Counted from the stretch's first letter, positions 1 through 9,868 are shown. The stretch: 64,000 bases of DNA from Paenibacillus puerhi (GCF_009846885.1 NZ_WUWM01000025.1:1-64000); one strand, 5' to 3'. Notes: generated by a model not told the origin, from the letters alone. Numbers and translations: made by a program.

Positions 1-23
1 CTCATGACGACCGCCAAACGCGC

Positions 24-57
24 CAAGGGCTGTCCGCATATTGGCGGACAGCCCTTG
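24..57 (-). terminator. Terminator of the first sugar-importer operon
   Basis: A perfect 14-bp inverted repeat (24-37 paired with 44-57, loop of 6) lies just after the stop codon of the binding-protein gene. The T-run is weak on both strands, so it could act in both directions. Confidence 0.7.
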
Positions 58-71
58 ATCTTCCTCGCTAT

Positions 72-1622
72 TTACTTAGCATCGCTTACCCGTTTGTAAG
101 CCTCTTTGTACGTATCGACCAGCTTTTGCACGCCCAGGTTGTTCATTTCCTGCACGTACTTATCCCAGTCGCTAAGCGGACGGGAGCCAGTGACGAATTT
201 GGCGAAGCTCTCTTCGCGGAATTTCTTAACAGCCTGGCCCGTAACGGACAATACTTCCATTTCCTTCTCGGTGAAGGCAGGTCTTGGCTGCATCGCTACC
301 GGGTCATACTTGCGCGCTTCGGTATAAGCCTTCTGCAGATCCGGCGTGAAGAGGGACAAGTGAGCATCGTAGTCGAACCAGGTGTACGTACCGCTGGTCG
401 CCAGACCCGTCTTCTTCCGCATTTCGGTCAGATCCGTGAATTCCGGCTTGAACTTCTTCTTGTCGCCTTCCTTCGTGTACGTCTCGCCTTCCTTGCCCCA
501 GCTTGCCAACGTACGGCCTTCCTCGCTATAGAAGAAGTCCATATAGCTCATAATGTCCTTCACATTTTTAGAAGTGGATGCTACCGTAAGTCCGCCTTCC
601 AGGAAATGCATATAAGGATTCAGCTGCTTGCCGCCTGGAAGTCCCGCCGGAGGCGCCATAAACTGCATGTTGTATTCCGGCTGCTCCTTGCGCATCGCGT
701 TGTTGAAGAAGTCAACACGGCTGATATAGTCGATCGTAACGAAGGATTTGCCCGTCGATATGGCATCCTGCCATTGCTTGGTCTGAACGGTCAGGAAGTC
801 CGGCTGCATCAAGCCCTCCTTGACGAACTTGTTCATCATCGTGACCATCTGCTTGTAGTTGTCTTCCGTTGCGCCGTATCTCCATTCCTTCTTGTCAAAG
901 TCATAGTAGACGTCTTCGCCGGTTTGGAAGTTTGTCGTCAGATGCGCCATCATCTCATCCGGTATTTGACCGAAGCGGAAAGCAAACGGATAGCTGTCCG
1001 GGTACTGCTCCTTCAGCTTTTTCAGCACCGTGTAGAGCTCGTCATAGGTTGTCGGCGCTGTAAGATTATGCTTTTTGAAAATATCTTCACGATGCAGCCA
1101 GATCATCCGGTTCGTTTCTCCGAAGCCTTGGTTCGGGAACATATACATCTTGCCATCCGATGCCGTAGCCGCTTTGGCTTCATCCGGGTATTTTTCGATC
1201 CATTTCTTCAGATTCGGCATATCCTTCACATGGTCGAGAATGTTGACCAAGGCGCCCTGCTGACCGTACTTGTTGGAATCGTTCTTCCGGTTGGCCATGT
1301 AGATCAGGTCCGGCATATTGCCGGAAGCTACGACCAGACTGAGCGTATCCGCCAGTTTGCCGGAAGGCAGCTGAACATTCAGCCGGACGCCTGTTTTCTC
1401 CTCGATCATATTCCATACCGGCCAGTCCTTGCTGTACGGGAACGTGGCGTTATTGTCCAGCAGCGCTGTGAACGTTTTCTTTTCTTTCGGCTGTTCCGCC
1501 TTCTGAGGAGCGTCCCCCCCTCCGGGTGCTGCCGGAGCCGGAGCAGGCTCCGGCGTGCTGCAGGCTGCGGCCATGCTGGCCAGTAACGTAACGGTGAGCA
1601 AAGTTGCCGTTTGTTTTTTCAT
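72..1622 (-). CDS. Extracellular solute-binding lipoprotein of a carbohydrate ABC importer
   Basis: 516 aa. The N-terminus is a lipoprotein signal peptide with a lipobox ending at Cys21 (MAAAC), followed by an Ala/Pro/Gly-rich linker and a mature domain of the extracellular solute-binding (SBP family 1, LplA/YtcQ-like) type, which captures oligosaccharides outside the membrane and hands them to the permeases. The ATG is preceded by AAGGGGAG at good spacing. It is the last gene of a permease-permease-binding protein operon on the minus strand. No ATPase gene is linked, which is usual for this subfamily, where a shared MsmX-type ATPase serves several importers. The substrate cannot be read from the sequence. 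The family is clear; the sugar is unknown. Confidence 0.93.
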   Translation of the reverse strand: MKKQTATLLTVTLLASMAAACSTPEPAPAPAAPGGGDAPQKAEQPKEKKTFTALLDNNATFPYSKDWPVWNMIEEKTGVRLNVQLPSGKLADTLSLVVASGNMPDLIYMANRKNDSNKYGQQGALVNILDHVKDMPNLKKWIEKYPDEAKAATASDGKMYMFPNQGFGETNRMIWLHREDIFKKHNLTAPTTYDELYTVLKKLKEQYPDSYPFAFRFGQIPDEMMAHLTTNFQTGEDVYYDFDKKEWRYGATEDNYKQMVTMMNKFVKEGLMQPDFLTVQTKQWQDAISTGKSFVTIDYISRVDFFNNAMRKEQPEYNMQFMAPPAGLPGGKQLNPYMHFLEGGLTVASTSKNVKDIMSYMDFFYSEEGRTLASWGKEGETYTKEGDKKKFKPEFTDLTEMRKKTGLATSGTYTWFDYDAHLSLFTPDLQKAYTEARKYDPVAMQPRPAFTEKEMEVLSVTGQAVKKFREESFAKFVTGSRPLSDWDKYVQEMNNLGVQKLVDTYKEAYKRVSDAK

Positions 1623-1720
1623 ATTCGTGCGTCTCCCCTTTGTCTTATCGTATCAAACATGTCGAGCGTGTGGCAAAGACCATCCATGAATTACGGGCTT
1701 ACGCTTAACTCCTTACGCAG

Positions 1721-2593
1721 TTATCCTTTGACCGCGCCGATCATCACTCCCTTGACGAAGTACTTTTGAATGAACGGATAAATGACGAGTATCGGCAGCG
1801 TCGACACCATGATCGTCGCAAACTTCAGCGAATCCTCGACGATCAGATTGTCTCCGCCTATATTGGTAACCTCGCCGGAGCTTACCGTCCCGGCCAAGAT
1901 GAGGTTGCGCAGGAGCACCTGCAGCGGGAACAGCTCCGGTTGACGCAGATACATCAACGGGAAGGTAAAGTTGTTCCACAGCGCCACAGCATAGAAAAGG
2001 CCGATCGTAGCGAATACCGCCATGGAGAGCGGCAGGACGATACGGGCGAAGATGCCGATATCGTTGAGGCCGTCCATCTTCCCCGATTCTTCAAGCTCCT
2101 TGGGGATGCCCAGGAAAAACGTCCGCATAATGATCAGATTCCATGTGCTGACGGCTCCCGGAAGTACCATGCTCCAGATCGTGTCCACCAGCCCGAGCGA
2201 ACGAACGACGAGGAACGTCGGAATCATGCCTCCGCTGAAAAACATAGTGAAGACGATCATCATCATGAAGCCCTTTTGAAACTTCATATCCTTACGCGAT
2301 AAGGCATAGGCGCCCATCGAGGTGACAATCAGCGCGATAGCGGTTCCGAGCGTCGTATACAGGATCGTGTTACGGTAAGCCTGCCAGATGCTCGGGTCCC
2401 CGAGCACCACCTTATACATTTCAAAATTCAAGCCCTTGGGCCAAAGAAACACTTCATTCTTGATCACATAAATATCCTTGCTTAAGGATACGGCCGCCAT
2501 GTACAGAAACGGATACAGGGTGGTGACGCATACAAGCGACAGGATGATGACATTGACAACGGTAAACCAGCTGATTCGGCTTCGCTTTGTCAC
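1721..2593 (-). CDS. Carbohydrate ABC transporter permease (YtcP/LplC type)
   Basis: About 290 aa, an integral membrane permease of the MalG/YtcP family that forms half of the sugar channel. Six hydrophobic segments are visible, and the cytoplasmic EAA loop that contacts the ATPase is recognisable as EESGKMDG followed by IVLPLS. The start is taken as GTG at 2593 because AGAGGAGG lies 7 bp upstream; an in-frame ATG at 2614 overlaps the preceding gene and has no ribosome binding site. The upstream permease gene ends only 14 bp before this start, so the two are co-transcribed. The C-terminus (FVKGVMIGAVKG) is typical of this permease group. Confidence 0.93.
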   Translation of the reverse strand: MTKRSRISWFTVVNVIILSLVCVTTLYPFLYMAAVSLSKDIYVIKNEVFLWPKGLNFEMYKVVLGDPSIWQAYRNTILYTTLGTAIALIVTSMGAYALSRKDMKFQKGFMMMIVFTMFFSGGMIPTFLVVRSLGLVDTIWSMVLPGAVSTWNLIIMRTFFLGIPKELEESGKMDGLNDIGIFARIVLPLSMAVFATIGLFYAVALWNNFTFPLMYLRQPELFPLQVLLRNLILAGTVSSGEVTNIGGDNLIVEDSLKFATIMVSTLPILVIYPFIQKYFVKGVMIGAVKG

Positions 2594-2607
2594 TAGACGT
2601 CCTCCTC

Positions 2608-3573
2608 TTACCATAAGCTGTTCTCGCTAACCTTGCGGCTGATCCAGTTGGCCGAAACGATGAAGATCAGGCTGATGATGCCCATGAACAGGTCGATCGC
2701 CGCCGCATAGCTGAAGTTCCCTTGTACCAGACCGACCCGGTATACATAAGTACCGATCACATCAGCCGTCTCATAGACAGCGGCATTGTACATCAGGAAC
2801 ACTTTCTCAAAGCCGATTTCGAGCACCTTGCCGACATTCAGAATAAATACGATGACGATCGCAGGCGCAATGCCCGGCAAAGTCACGCTCTTCATTTTCT
2901 GCCAGCGGTTCGCTCCGTCCATATCAGCCGCTTCGTAAAGCTGAGGATCGACAGCTGTCAGAGCTGCGAGGTAGATGATCGTCTCCCAGCCCAGATGCTG
3001 CCAAATTTCGGAAAGGACGTAGATGGGCCGGAATAAACCGGGATCCATCATGAAGTTGACCGGATTGAAGCCGAGCATCTTGATGATCTGATTGACCAGT
3101 CCGCTTGTCGGGGACAGAAACATAATGACCATACTGGCCACGATCACGTTCGAGATGAAATGCGGTAAATAACTGACCGTCTGTACGAATCGTTTGAAGA
3201 CGGCGCTTTTCAATTCATTTAATAGCAGCGCCAGCAAAATCGGGGCCGGGAAGCCGAAGACCAGCTTGTAGATGCCCAGCAAGAACGTGTTGCGCATTAA
3301 CAGGAAAAAATCGGGATTTTGCAGAAACATTGTATAATACTTGAACCCAACCCATTCACTCGCTATAATGCCCTTGAACAAATTATAGTTCTTGAAGGTG
3401 ATGACCAGTCCGAACATTGGGGCGTACCTGAATATTAAAAAGTAAATCAGGCAAGGCAGGAACAGCAACCATAAATATTTGGTTTTATGCCATTCTCTGA
3501 CGATATGCTGCCGCCTGCGCTGCCACCCGCTGACGACGGGGAGTTGTTCGCTGCTAGTGCTCGCCAGTTCCAT
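2608..3573 (-). CDS. Carbohydrate ABC transporter permease (LplB/YteP type)
   Basis: About 321 aa, partner permease of the importer. It carries the LplB-family N-terminal hydrophobic region (LWLLFLPCLIYFLIF) and an EAA loop (YEAADMDGANRWQKM). The start at 3573 is chosen because GGAGGAG precedes that ATG at good spacing; an upstream in-frame start would add 26 residues without a ribosome binding site. It is the first gene of the minus-strand importer operon and is divergent from the AraC regulator gene across a region of about 240 bp that must hold both promoters. A sugar-responsive control by that regulator is inferred from position. Confidence 0.93.
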   Translation of the reverse strand: MELASTSSEQLPVVSGWQRRRQHIVREWHKTKYLWLLFLPCLIYFLIFRYAPMFGLVITFKNYNLFKGIIASEWVGFKYYTMFLQNPDFFLLMRNTFLLGIYKLVFGFPAPILLALLLNELKSAVFKRFVQTVSYLPHFISNVIVASMVIMFLSPTSGLVNQIIKMLGFNPVNFMMDPGLFRPIYVLSEIWQHLGWETIIYLAALTAVDPQLYEAADMDGANRWQKMKSVTLPGIAPAIVIVFILNVGKVLEIGFEKVFLMYNAAVYETADVIGTYVYRVGLVQGNFSYAAAIDLFMGIISLIFIVSANWISRKVSENSLW

Positions 3574-3814
3574 ATATGCTTCTCCTCCGGTGCTTAAAAT
3601 TTCGCTTTCGCTTGCTTTGAGGCCTTGAGTGCCGTAACCTAACGATAACAAGCTCAGGGCCCTGCTGAAAATCTCCCAGATGTCCGGCGCCTCCTCTCTT
3701 TTTCAGGAATGTGAACGAATGCATACGAATGAGACAAAAGGAATATTGGGGCGTATTCGGAGAGCTTATATAATGAAAACAACCATAAAGCCGACAGACA
3801 AAGGGGGATGGCTT

Positions 3815-6052
3815 ATGCGTTTCAGTTGGCCAGAGAAGTGGAAATTCCGTACCTTGTATGCCCGGCTGCTCGGCAGCTTCCTTGCGATTATCTTACTGCT
3901 GGCCTCGTTTAACTTCGGCTCCTTCCTGTATCTGAAGAGCAAGATTCACGACGAGATCGTCAAGTACAACGGGCTGAACATGAAGCATACGATGGAAAGC
4001 TACGAGAATCATTTCAAGCTCACCATCGATATGATGCTCAGTCTGAATCAGAATAGCGACTTGATCGCCAACCTCAACGTCCTGAGACAGCTGCCGGAGC
4101 AAGCCGGTTACGACAGGTCGGTCAAAGTGCATACCGAGATCAATACGCTGCTGGCTAACCCGCTGTTGCATTACGAAAATATTTTGTTTTATTTCAAAAA
4201 CGGGGATTATGTGCTGGAGAAGGAAGGGACGAGCCGAGCTGCAGATACGTTCAGCAAGTTCTACGCTAGTCCCGATTACAGTCCGGATTATTGGCGGAAG
4301 CAGTTCGATGAAAGCTTTGTTTACCGCGTGTTTCCCGCTTCGCCATTTTCTCAAAGCTATATGAATTCGACCAAGCCGCTCGGGCGCCTGATCCCCGTAG
4401 CCGTGAAAAACAACCTGTACCGCGATCTGCAATTCATCGTTATGCTGGATAGCGACCGAATGGCCCGTACGCTGCACTATTCGCTTGAGAACCCGCTGCT
4501 GATCGTCGACAGCCAAGGCCAGCTTGTGTTCTCGTCGGATAGCCGTGCGGAGGCCAGCAAGCTGCCTTCGTTCACGGACGATACGCCCAGCCTCAAACAG
4601 AACGGATACTATTTCTTCCAGGAAAAGGGGAAATTCACCGGCTTTCGCTACATCACGATGGTGCCGATCCAGAGCATTTCTTCGGAGCTGCTGCGTCTAA
4701 ACCTGATTCTGATCACGCTGCTGGCCGTCACGATCGCCATCAGTCTGATGACCTCGGTATGGTTCAGCTTAAAGCTGAACACGCCCGTCCAGCGCTTGAT
4801 TCGCGCAGTCGGCCAATACCAGAGCACCGAAGCGTCGCCCGGCACGACCGGTATTCTTGAATTTCATCAGATCGGCGAACAAATCCGGCGTATGCATCAG
4901 GACTTGACGGACAAGAGCTCTCTGCTGCGTTCCTATGCCTTCACCGACAGGCTGAAGCAAATTCATACGAAGCATGACGAGCTGAAGGATATTGCATTTA
5001 AGCGTCCCTTTGTCTTGATTTTATTCAGACTCCAATTCTTGCCGAATTTTTTGGATACGACCAAGCTCAACAGCGAGAGGGTCACCTATTTCATCCGCGA
5101 ATATATCCAATTTCATATGACTCAGATCCGCGAGGATACCTTAACGTTCCAGATCGATAAGGATCAGATTCTGAGCTTGATCTTCCACGATGAAGCGCCC
5201 GATGACTGGCTGCTCCCGCTCAAGGCAGTCTTCGACAATGACAAGGATTGGTGTTTGTTCACGATGGCAGTCAGCTCGCTGTACCACGAAGCTTCGGATT
5301 TCTCATTGGCCTATGAGGAGACGCTGAAGCTGGCTGAAGAGCGGATGCCCTATGAGGAGACGCAAATTATCCGGCGCTCGGCGAACCGCTCTCCCTACCG
5401 GTTATCATCGCTGCAGCAGGAAGAACTGCAAACCAAGGTCCGGGCCGGCAATGCCGACTCGCTTCGCGACTGGATCCGGGAACAATTGGAAGCGCTGCAA
5501 AGGAACGAGCAGACGACTGCCGAGCTTCAGCGCTTTGTCCGGCATGCCGCCGAACTGGCCTTGAAGGCCGCGGAAGCCTCCGGCGTGAAGTCGGATGAAC
5601 TGCCGACAGTGGTCGAGCGCCAAAAAGAGATGGAGCAATGCCGGACCTACGAGCAGGCTCGTACCCTGCTGGAGGATGTCCTGCTTCAGGCCGCTCAAGC
5701 TATCGGCGATAAAAATGAGAACAAAGACCCCGTAATCGAATTCGTCAAGGATTACCTGGATCATCACTTGAGCGAAGACGTATCCCTCGATCTGATGGCG
5801 GATAAGCTGCATCTATCGCGGGGGTATCTCTCGACTTACTTCAAAGACAAGACCGGCATGAACTTCAGCGACTATCTGCACAGCGTGCGCATACGCAAGG
5901 CTCAGTCGCTGCTGCTCGACCTGGAGCTGAAGATTCACGAAATTGCGATGGAGCTCGGCTACCAGAATGTGAACTCGTTCATTCGCATGTTCAAACGCTA
6001 TGCCGGCGTAACGCCGGGCGAGTATAGGAAGCAGCAGGCAGGCAACGGGTAG
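3815..6052 (+). CDS. Membrane-bound AraC-family transcriptional regulator
   Basis: About 745 aa. Layout: a transmembrane segment near residues 18-40, an extracellular sensor region of about 250 residues, a second transmembrane segment near 290-312, a cytoplasmic linker, and a C-terminal AraC DNA-binding domain (about 640-745) with two helix-turn-helix units; SLDLMADKLHLSRGYLS lies in the first and IHEIAMELGYQNVNSFIRMF in the second. This is the YesN/YtdP-like architecture in which an outside signal is coupled directly to DNA binding. ATG at 3815 follows AAGGGGG; earlier in-frame starts lack such a site. Divergent position implies control of the adjacent importer operon. Confidence 0.92.
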   Translation: MRFSWPEKWKFRTLYARLLGSFLAIILLLASFNFGSFLYLKSKIHDEIVKYNGLNMKHTMESYENHFKLTIDMMLSLNQNSDLIANLNVLRQLPEQAGYDRSVKVHTEINTLLANPLLHYENILFYFKNGDYVLEKEGTSRAADTFSKFYASPDYSPDYWRKQFDESFVYRVFPASPFSQSYMNSTKPLGRLIPVAVKNNLYRDLQFIVMLDSDRMARTLHYSLENPLLIVDSQGQLVFSSDSRAEASKLPSFTDDTPSLKQNGYYFFQEKGKFTGFRYITMVPIQSISSELLRLNLILITLLAVTIAISLMTSVWFSLKLNTPVQRLIRAVGQYQSTEASPGTTGILEFHQIGEQIRRMHQDLTDKSSLLRSYAFTDRLKQIHTKHDELKDIAFKRPFVLILFRLQFLPNFLDTTKLNSERVTYFIREYIQFHMTQIREDTLTFQIDKDQILSLIFHDEAPDDWLLPLKAVFDNDKDWCLFTMAVSSLYHEASDFSLAYEETLKLAEERMPYEETQIIRRSANRSPYRLSSLQQEELQTKVRAGNADSLRDWIREQLEALQRNEQTTAELQRFVRHAAELALKAAEASGVKSDELPTVVERQKEMEQCRTYEQARTLLEDVLLQAAQAIGDKNENKDPVIEFVKDYLDHHLSEDVSLDLMADKLHLSRGYLSTYFKDKTGMNFSDYLHSVRIRKAQSLLLDLELKIHEIAMELGYQNVNSFIRMFKRYAGVTPGEYRKQQAGNG

Positions 6053-6146
6053 GCTCATCCGGTTATGGGAATTTGGTAAGACAGCGACCGTTTCGCGAAG
6101 GGTAAATAATCGTTCCGGGCTAAGCGTGAGTTATGCGTGAACAGGA

Positions 6147-6180
6147 AAAGGCCTGACGGACTAGATGCCGTCAGGCCTTT
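6147..6180 (-). terminator. Bidirectional terminator between AraC regulator and malic enzyme
   Basis: A perfect 13-bp stem (6147-6159 with 6168-6180) and an 8-nt loop lie between two convergent genes. The T-tract is better when read on the minus strand (TTTTCC), so it mainly serves the malic enzyme gene. Confidence 0.75.
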
Positions 6181-6211
6181 GGGAATGCAAGCACGAGGAG
6201 TAACAAGGGAA

Positions 6212-7615
6212 TTAACGAAAGTCAGGCGGAATTCTTCTCGCAACTCCGGTCAGGATAGCCGCTTCGATAATGGCATGGCGTACCTTGGTCACTACCTTTT
6301 CATTGAAAATACTCGGAATGATGTACTGTTCGTTAAGCTCGCTTTCCGTTACGACCGATGCGATCGCCCGGGAAGCGGCCAGCTTCATAGGTTCGTTAAT
6401 GCGCCGCGCGCGGCAATCCAGCGCCCCGCGGAAAATTCCGGGAAACACCAGGACATTATTGATCTGGTTAGGGTAATCGCTGCGCCCGGTAGCAAACACG
6501 CGTACATGAGGCAACGCCTCTTCCGGGGCAATCTCAGGCTCCGGGTTGGCCATCGCGAAGACGATGCCATCCGGCTTCATCTTCTTGACGTCATCGCCGT
6601 TCAACACGCCCCCACGCGATACGCCGATGAATACATCGGCCCCGACGATCGCTTCCTTCAGCGTGCCGGGTTCCGTTTGCACCTGGGGCTGCTCGGACAG
6701 CCATTGCCACATCGGGAACGGATAGCTGCCTCCCCGAACAATGACGCCTTCGCGGTCCACCGGCACCAGTTGGGTTACACCGGCAGCCAGCAGCATTTTG
6801 CAGATCGATACACCCGCCGCTCCAATGCCGTTTACCACGACGCGGACTTGCTCGATCTTCTTGCCTACAACCTTCAGCGCATTCAACAAGCCGGCGATCA
6901 CGACAACCGCTGTTCCATGCTGGTCGTCATGAAAGACCGGAATATCCAGCTCCTCGGCAAGCCTCGTCTCGATCTCGAAGCAGCGCGGCGAGCTGATATC
7001 CTCCAAGTTGATCCCCCCGAAGATCGGGCTGATCGCTTTAATCGTGCGGATGATCTCCTCGGTATCCTTCGTATCCAGGCATACCGGAAACGCATCGACG
7101 CCCGCGAGCTGCTTGAACAGCATCGCCTTGCCTTCCATGACGGGAGCTGCGGCATGCGGACCGATATCGCCCAGACCGAGCACCGCCGTTCCGTCTGTCA
7201 CGACGGCAACCGTGTTTCGTTTTATGGTCAGGGAGTAAGCTTTACGCGGATTTTCATGGATAGCCGTACATACGCGGGCTACGCCCGGCGTGTACACGCG
7301 AGAGAGGTCATCGCGGTTCTTGATCGGCAGATTGGGCTGCATGTTAATCTTCCCGCCCAGGTGAACCAGAAAGGTACGATCGGAAACGTTGATCAGCTTT
7401 ATGCCCTCACGGGCCTTCAAAGCCTCTACAACCTGCGCTTCCCCTGATTCGGCCACATCCACCGTAATATCGCGGACCGATGATTCCTTACCCGGACGAA
7501 TGACGTCGATGGAAGTGATATCCCCGCCCGCTTGGCTGATGGTTGCGGCTACGTCACCAAATGTCACAAGCTCATGATTAAGCTCAACACGCAATATAAT
7601 ACTGGTCTGCGCCAC
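6212..7615 (-). CDS. NAD-type malic enzyme with N-terminal ACT domain
   Basis: 467 aa. Oxidative decarboxylation of malate to pyruvate with NAD(P) reduction in the cytoplasm. The first ~80 residues are an ACT-like regulatory domain (starting AQTSIILRVELNHELVTFGD); then comes the malic enzyme N-domain with the conserved YTPGVA and the GLGDIG metal/substrate region, and a Rossmann domain with VNGIGAAG. The start is GTG at 7615 with GAGGGG upstream. Compared with short bacterial malic enzymes of about 400 aa, the extra length is the ACT domain, which in this family probably binds an amino acid or other small effector. Cofactor preference and effector cannot be told from the sequence. It stands alone transcriptionally. 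Confidence 0.92.
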   Translation of the reverse strand: MAQTSIILRVELNHELVTFGDVAATISQAGGDITSIDVIRPGKESSVRDITVDVAESGEAQVVEALKAREGIKLINVSDRTFLVHLGGKINMQPNLPIKNRDDLSRVYTPGVARVCTAIHENPRKAYSLTIKRNTVAVVTDGTAVLGLGDIGPHAAAPVMEGKAMLFKQLAGVDAFPVCLDTKDTEEIIRTIKAISPIFGGINLEDISSPRCFEIETRLAEELDIPVFHDDQHGTAVVVIAGLLNALKVVGKKIEQVRVVVNGIGAAGVSICKMLLAAGVTQLVPVDREGVIVRGGSYPFPMWQWLSEQPQVQTEPGTLKEAIVGADVFIGVSRGGVLNGDDVKKMKPDGIVFAMANPEPEIAPEEALPHVRVFATGRSDYPNQINNVLVFPGIFRGALDCRARRINEPMKLAASRAIASVVTESELNEQYIIPSIFNEKVVTKVRHAIIEAAILTGVARRIPPDFR

Positions 7616-7746
7616 ACTTATTCCCCTCTTTCGGCATAAAGTGATGTCACGTTAATCTGATTATGTCCTGTGATTAAAACCATGTTATCATGTATTTGTT
7701 TTTATTGGCAAATGGAATCCGCTTGCACCCTGATTAATAAATTTGT

Positions 7747-8796
7747 TCACTTTTTATTCCGAATGAGAGCAAGAGCGTCCTCCAGCATCTCGAGGTTCAT
7801 CGGACCGGGGTGTTTTTTGCGTATAATTCCTTGCTCATCGATCACGAAGGTCGCTGGATAAGCCCGGACGCGATACAGCTTTCCTACATCGCCATTAAGG
7901 TCCAGCGGGATAGGAAAGGTAAGTCCCCATTTCTTCACCCACGCCTTCACTACCGGAACGCTTGCCTCGGTCTGAGTTTCATTCACAGCAAGCAGGACAA
8001 CCCGTTCCTCTTCATTATTTGTATAAAACTGCTGCATATACGGCATTTCGACCTGACAAGGAGGACACCAAGTAGCCCAAAAGTTAACAAATACGACATT
8101 TCCCCTATAATCCGATAACTTTACCTCTTCACCACTGAGCAGGGTCAACGAAAAATCGGGAGCCTGCTGGCCGATCTTCAAGCCAACGATCCCCTCACCC
8201 TCGGTCCCTCCCGCCGTCCAATTCTTACCGGCCAGTTGATCGGATAGAGTGAAGATGAACGCACCGGCGATGCCGAATAGCAAGAGTCTCTGTACGGCCG
8301 CTTTTGCCGACACTTCTCTGCCTTTGGCAAGCCAGGTCACAAGAATAATGGCCCCCAGCAGGGCTGCGGATAGACGGGCAACCGATATTCCCCCTGCCAG
8401 GAAGCCTGTAAGCGCTAAGTAAACAATATACCCCCCGAAAAGTGAAAGCAATAACGAATCGATGTAGATGGGTCTGCCGACTTTACGTCTTTCCAGGGCG
8501 ATCCCTACATAGAAAAACGCAGCGGCAGATGCCAGCCAGGCTGCGTACCTCCCGCCACTGAAGTAGAGCAGCGTCTGCGGATGGTTCCAAACTCCCGTCA
8601 CATCCGTTAGTACCCAGCCCCACTTCCAGAGGAGCAGCCACAGTAAAGCGCCATTCAGCGCAACCGCCGTGATGGTGCGGCGCTCCGGATTACTCCTGAG
8701 TCTAAGATGCAGTACCCCGTAGCCAATCGCCGCAGCCGTCAGAAGAATCACCATGTGTTGTTGCAGGACAAGCGGTCCCCATGTCCAAGAATCCAT
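7747..8796 (-). CDS. Membrane protein with C-terminal TlpA/ResA-like thioredoxin domain
   Basis: 349 aa. About the first 185 residues are several transmembrane helices; the rest is a redoxin domain (about 205-349) with active-site motif WCPPC at 243-247, preceded by VNFWAT, and the TlpA-type cis-Pro region YPATFV. The catalytic domain should face outside the membrane, where such proteins reduce or rearrange disulfides, for example on apocytochromes c or wall proteins. The polytopic N-terminal region is unusual: ResA-type proteins normally have a single membrane anchor. The nearby caa3 oxidase has a haem-c domain whose maturation would need a thiol reductant, but a link is only inference. Confidence 0.85.
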   Translation of the reverse strand: MDSWTWGPLVLQQHMVILLTAAAIGYGVLHLRLRSNPERRTITAVALNGALLWLLLWKWGWVLTDVTGVWNHPQTLLYFSGGRYAAWLASAAAFFYVGIALERRKVGRPIYIDSLLLSLFGGYIVYLALTGFLAGGISVARLSAALLGAIILVTWLAKGREVSAKAAVQRLLLFGIAGAFIFTLSDQLAGKNWTAGGTEGEGIVGLKIGQQAPDFSLTLLSGEEVKLSDYRGNVVFVNFWATWCPPCQVEMPYMQQFYTNNEEERVVLLAVNETQTEASVPVVKAWVKKWGLTFPIPLDLNGDVGKLYRVRAYPATFVIDEQGIIRKKHPGPMNLEMLEDALALIRNKK

Positions 8797-8959
8797 GTCA
8801 CGTCCGTCTCCCTTTGTATGTTTCCTTACCTACATTGTGAATTGTCGTACGCAACCTTGTCAAATCCTGGCCGGGCCATAGCGTTATCTGCTTCAAGCTT
8901 TATGCGCGGCCTCGTTCAGGAAGAGCTTGTCAACCAGAACAGCAGGAGGACTTACATCT

Positions 8960-9739
8960 ATGAAAAAACAGCTCATGATTACTGTCGTTACCACCGCTAT
9001 TGCCCTAGGTTCGCTTGGTTCCTTCGCCGGACAAGCCGATGCCGCAACCGGCACCATCGTAGGCAGCGTCAATTTCCGAAGCCAGCCGAGCACAGGCTCC
9101 TCCACGTATGGCTATCTTAAAAGCGGCGAACGTGTCGATATTATCTCCAAAGTCAACAATTGGTGGTACAAGGTCAAGGACGATCAAGGAAGAGTCGGAT
9201 ACGTCTCGACAAACAGCAAGTATATCAAGGTTAACGGATCAACCTCGGGATCGGGATCAAGCTCCTCCGGCTCTTCCGGCTCCTCGGCCAGCGATTCCAG
9301 CTCCGTACGCAACAAAGTAATAGCAGCCGGCAAAACTTACTTGGGCACGCCTTACGAGTATGCCTCTAACCGAAACAGCACTCGAACCTTCGATTGCTCC
9401 GCTTTTGTCAGACAGGCTTTTAAGGTCGGTGCAGGCATCACACTTCCCAGCGATTCGCGCAGTCAAGGCGATTATGTGAAAGCGATCGGCAAGACCAGCA
9501 CCAATTGGAAAAACTTGAAGGCCGGCGACTTGATGTTCTTCATGGAGTATCGCGGAACTAAAGCTTCGGCTTATCCATCCAACAACTCCAATCAACGAAT
9601 TACGCATGTCGGTATTTATCTGGGCGACGGCAAAATCCTTCATACATATTCTAAGGAGTCGGGCGGCGTTCGTATCGATACGATCAGCGGCAAGCATTGG
9701 GAACACCGCTTCATCTTTGGTGGAAGTGCCCTCAAATAA
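8960..9739 (+). CDS. SH3b-NlpC/P60 cell-wall endopeptidase
   Basis: About 259 aa, secreted. Signal peptide with likely cleavage after AQADA (about residue 28), an SH3b wall-binding domain (about 30-75, VNFRSQPSTGSSTYG), a Ser/Gly linker, and an NlpC/P60 catalytic domain (about 108-259). The catalytic Cys is in FDCSAFVRQAF (Cys146) and the His in ITHVGIYLGDG. Such enzymes cut gamma-D-Glu-diaminopimelate bonds in peptidoglycan stem peptides. The ATG at 8960 follows AGGAGG by 10 bp; an earlier in-frame ATG at 8927 would add 11 residues before the signal peptide. A terminator follows directly, so it is monocistronic. Confidence 0.93.
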   Translation: MKKQLMITVVTTAIALGSLGSFAGQADAATGTIVGSVNFRSQPSTGSSTYGYLKSGERVDIISKVNNWWYKVKDDQGRVGYVSTNSKYIKVNGSTSGSGSSSSGSSGSSASDSSSVRNKVIAAGKTYLGTPYEYASNRNSTRTFDCSAFVRQAFKVGAGITLPSDSRSQGDYVKAIGKTSTNWKNLKAGDLMFFMEYRGTKASAYPSNNSNQRITHVGIYLGDGKILHTYSKESGGVRIDTISGKHWEHRFIFGGSALK

Positions 9740-9752
9740 ATATTTAGACAAG

Positions 9753-9779
9753 AAAAACCGTCATTGCTGACGGTTTTTT
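9753..9779 (+). terminator. Rho-independent terminator after NlpC/P60 gene
   Basis: Stem ACCGTCA/TGACGGT with a 4-nt loop, flanked by A and T runs (TTTTTT at 9774-9779), directly after the stop codon. Confidence 0.9.
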
Positions 9780-9868
9780 CTTTTTCTTATTTCTATTTGT
9801 CGGGCCTTGACCTTAACGCGGCGTCAACCTGTATGCTGAGGATAGAAATCCCAGAAGGAGATGTTCAC

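Noticed and set aside
126-1586. 486-codon plus-strand frame opposite the first binding-protein gene
   Set aside because: Antisense of a well-supported lipoprotein gene; no family resemblance and no start signals.
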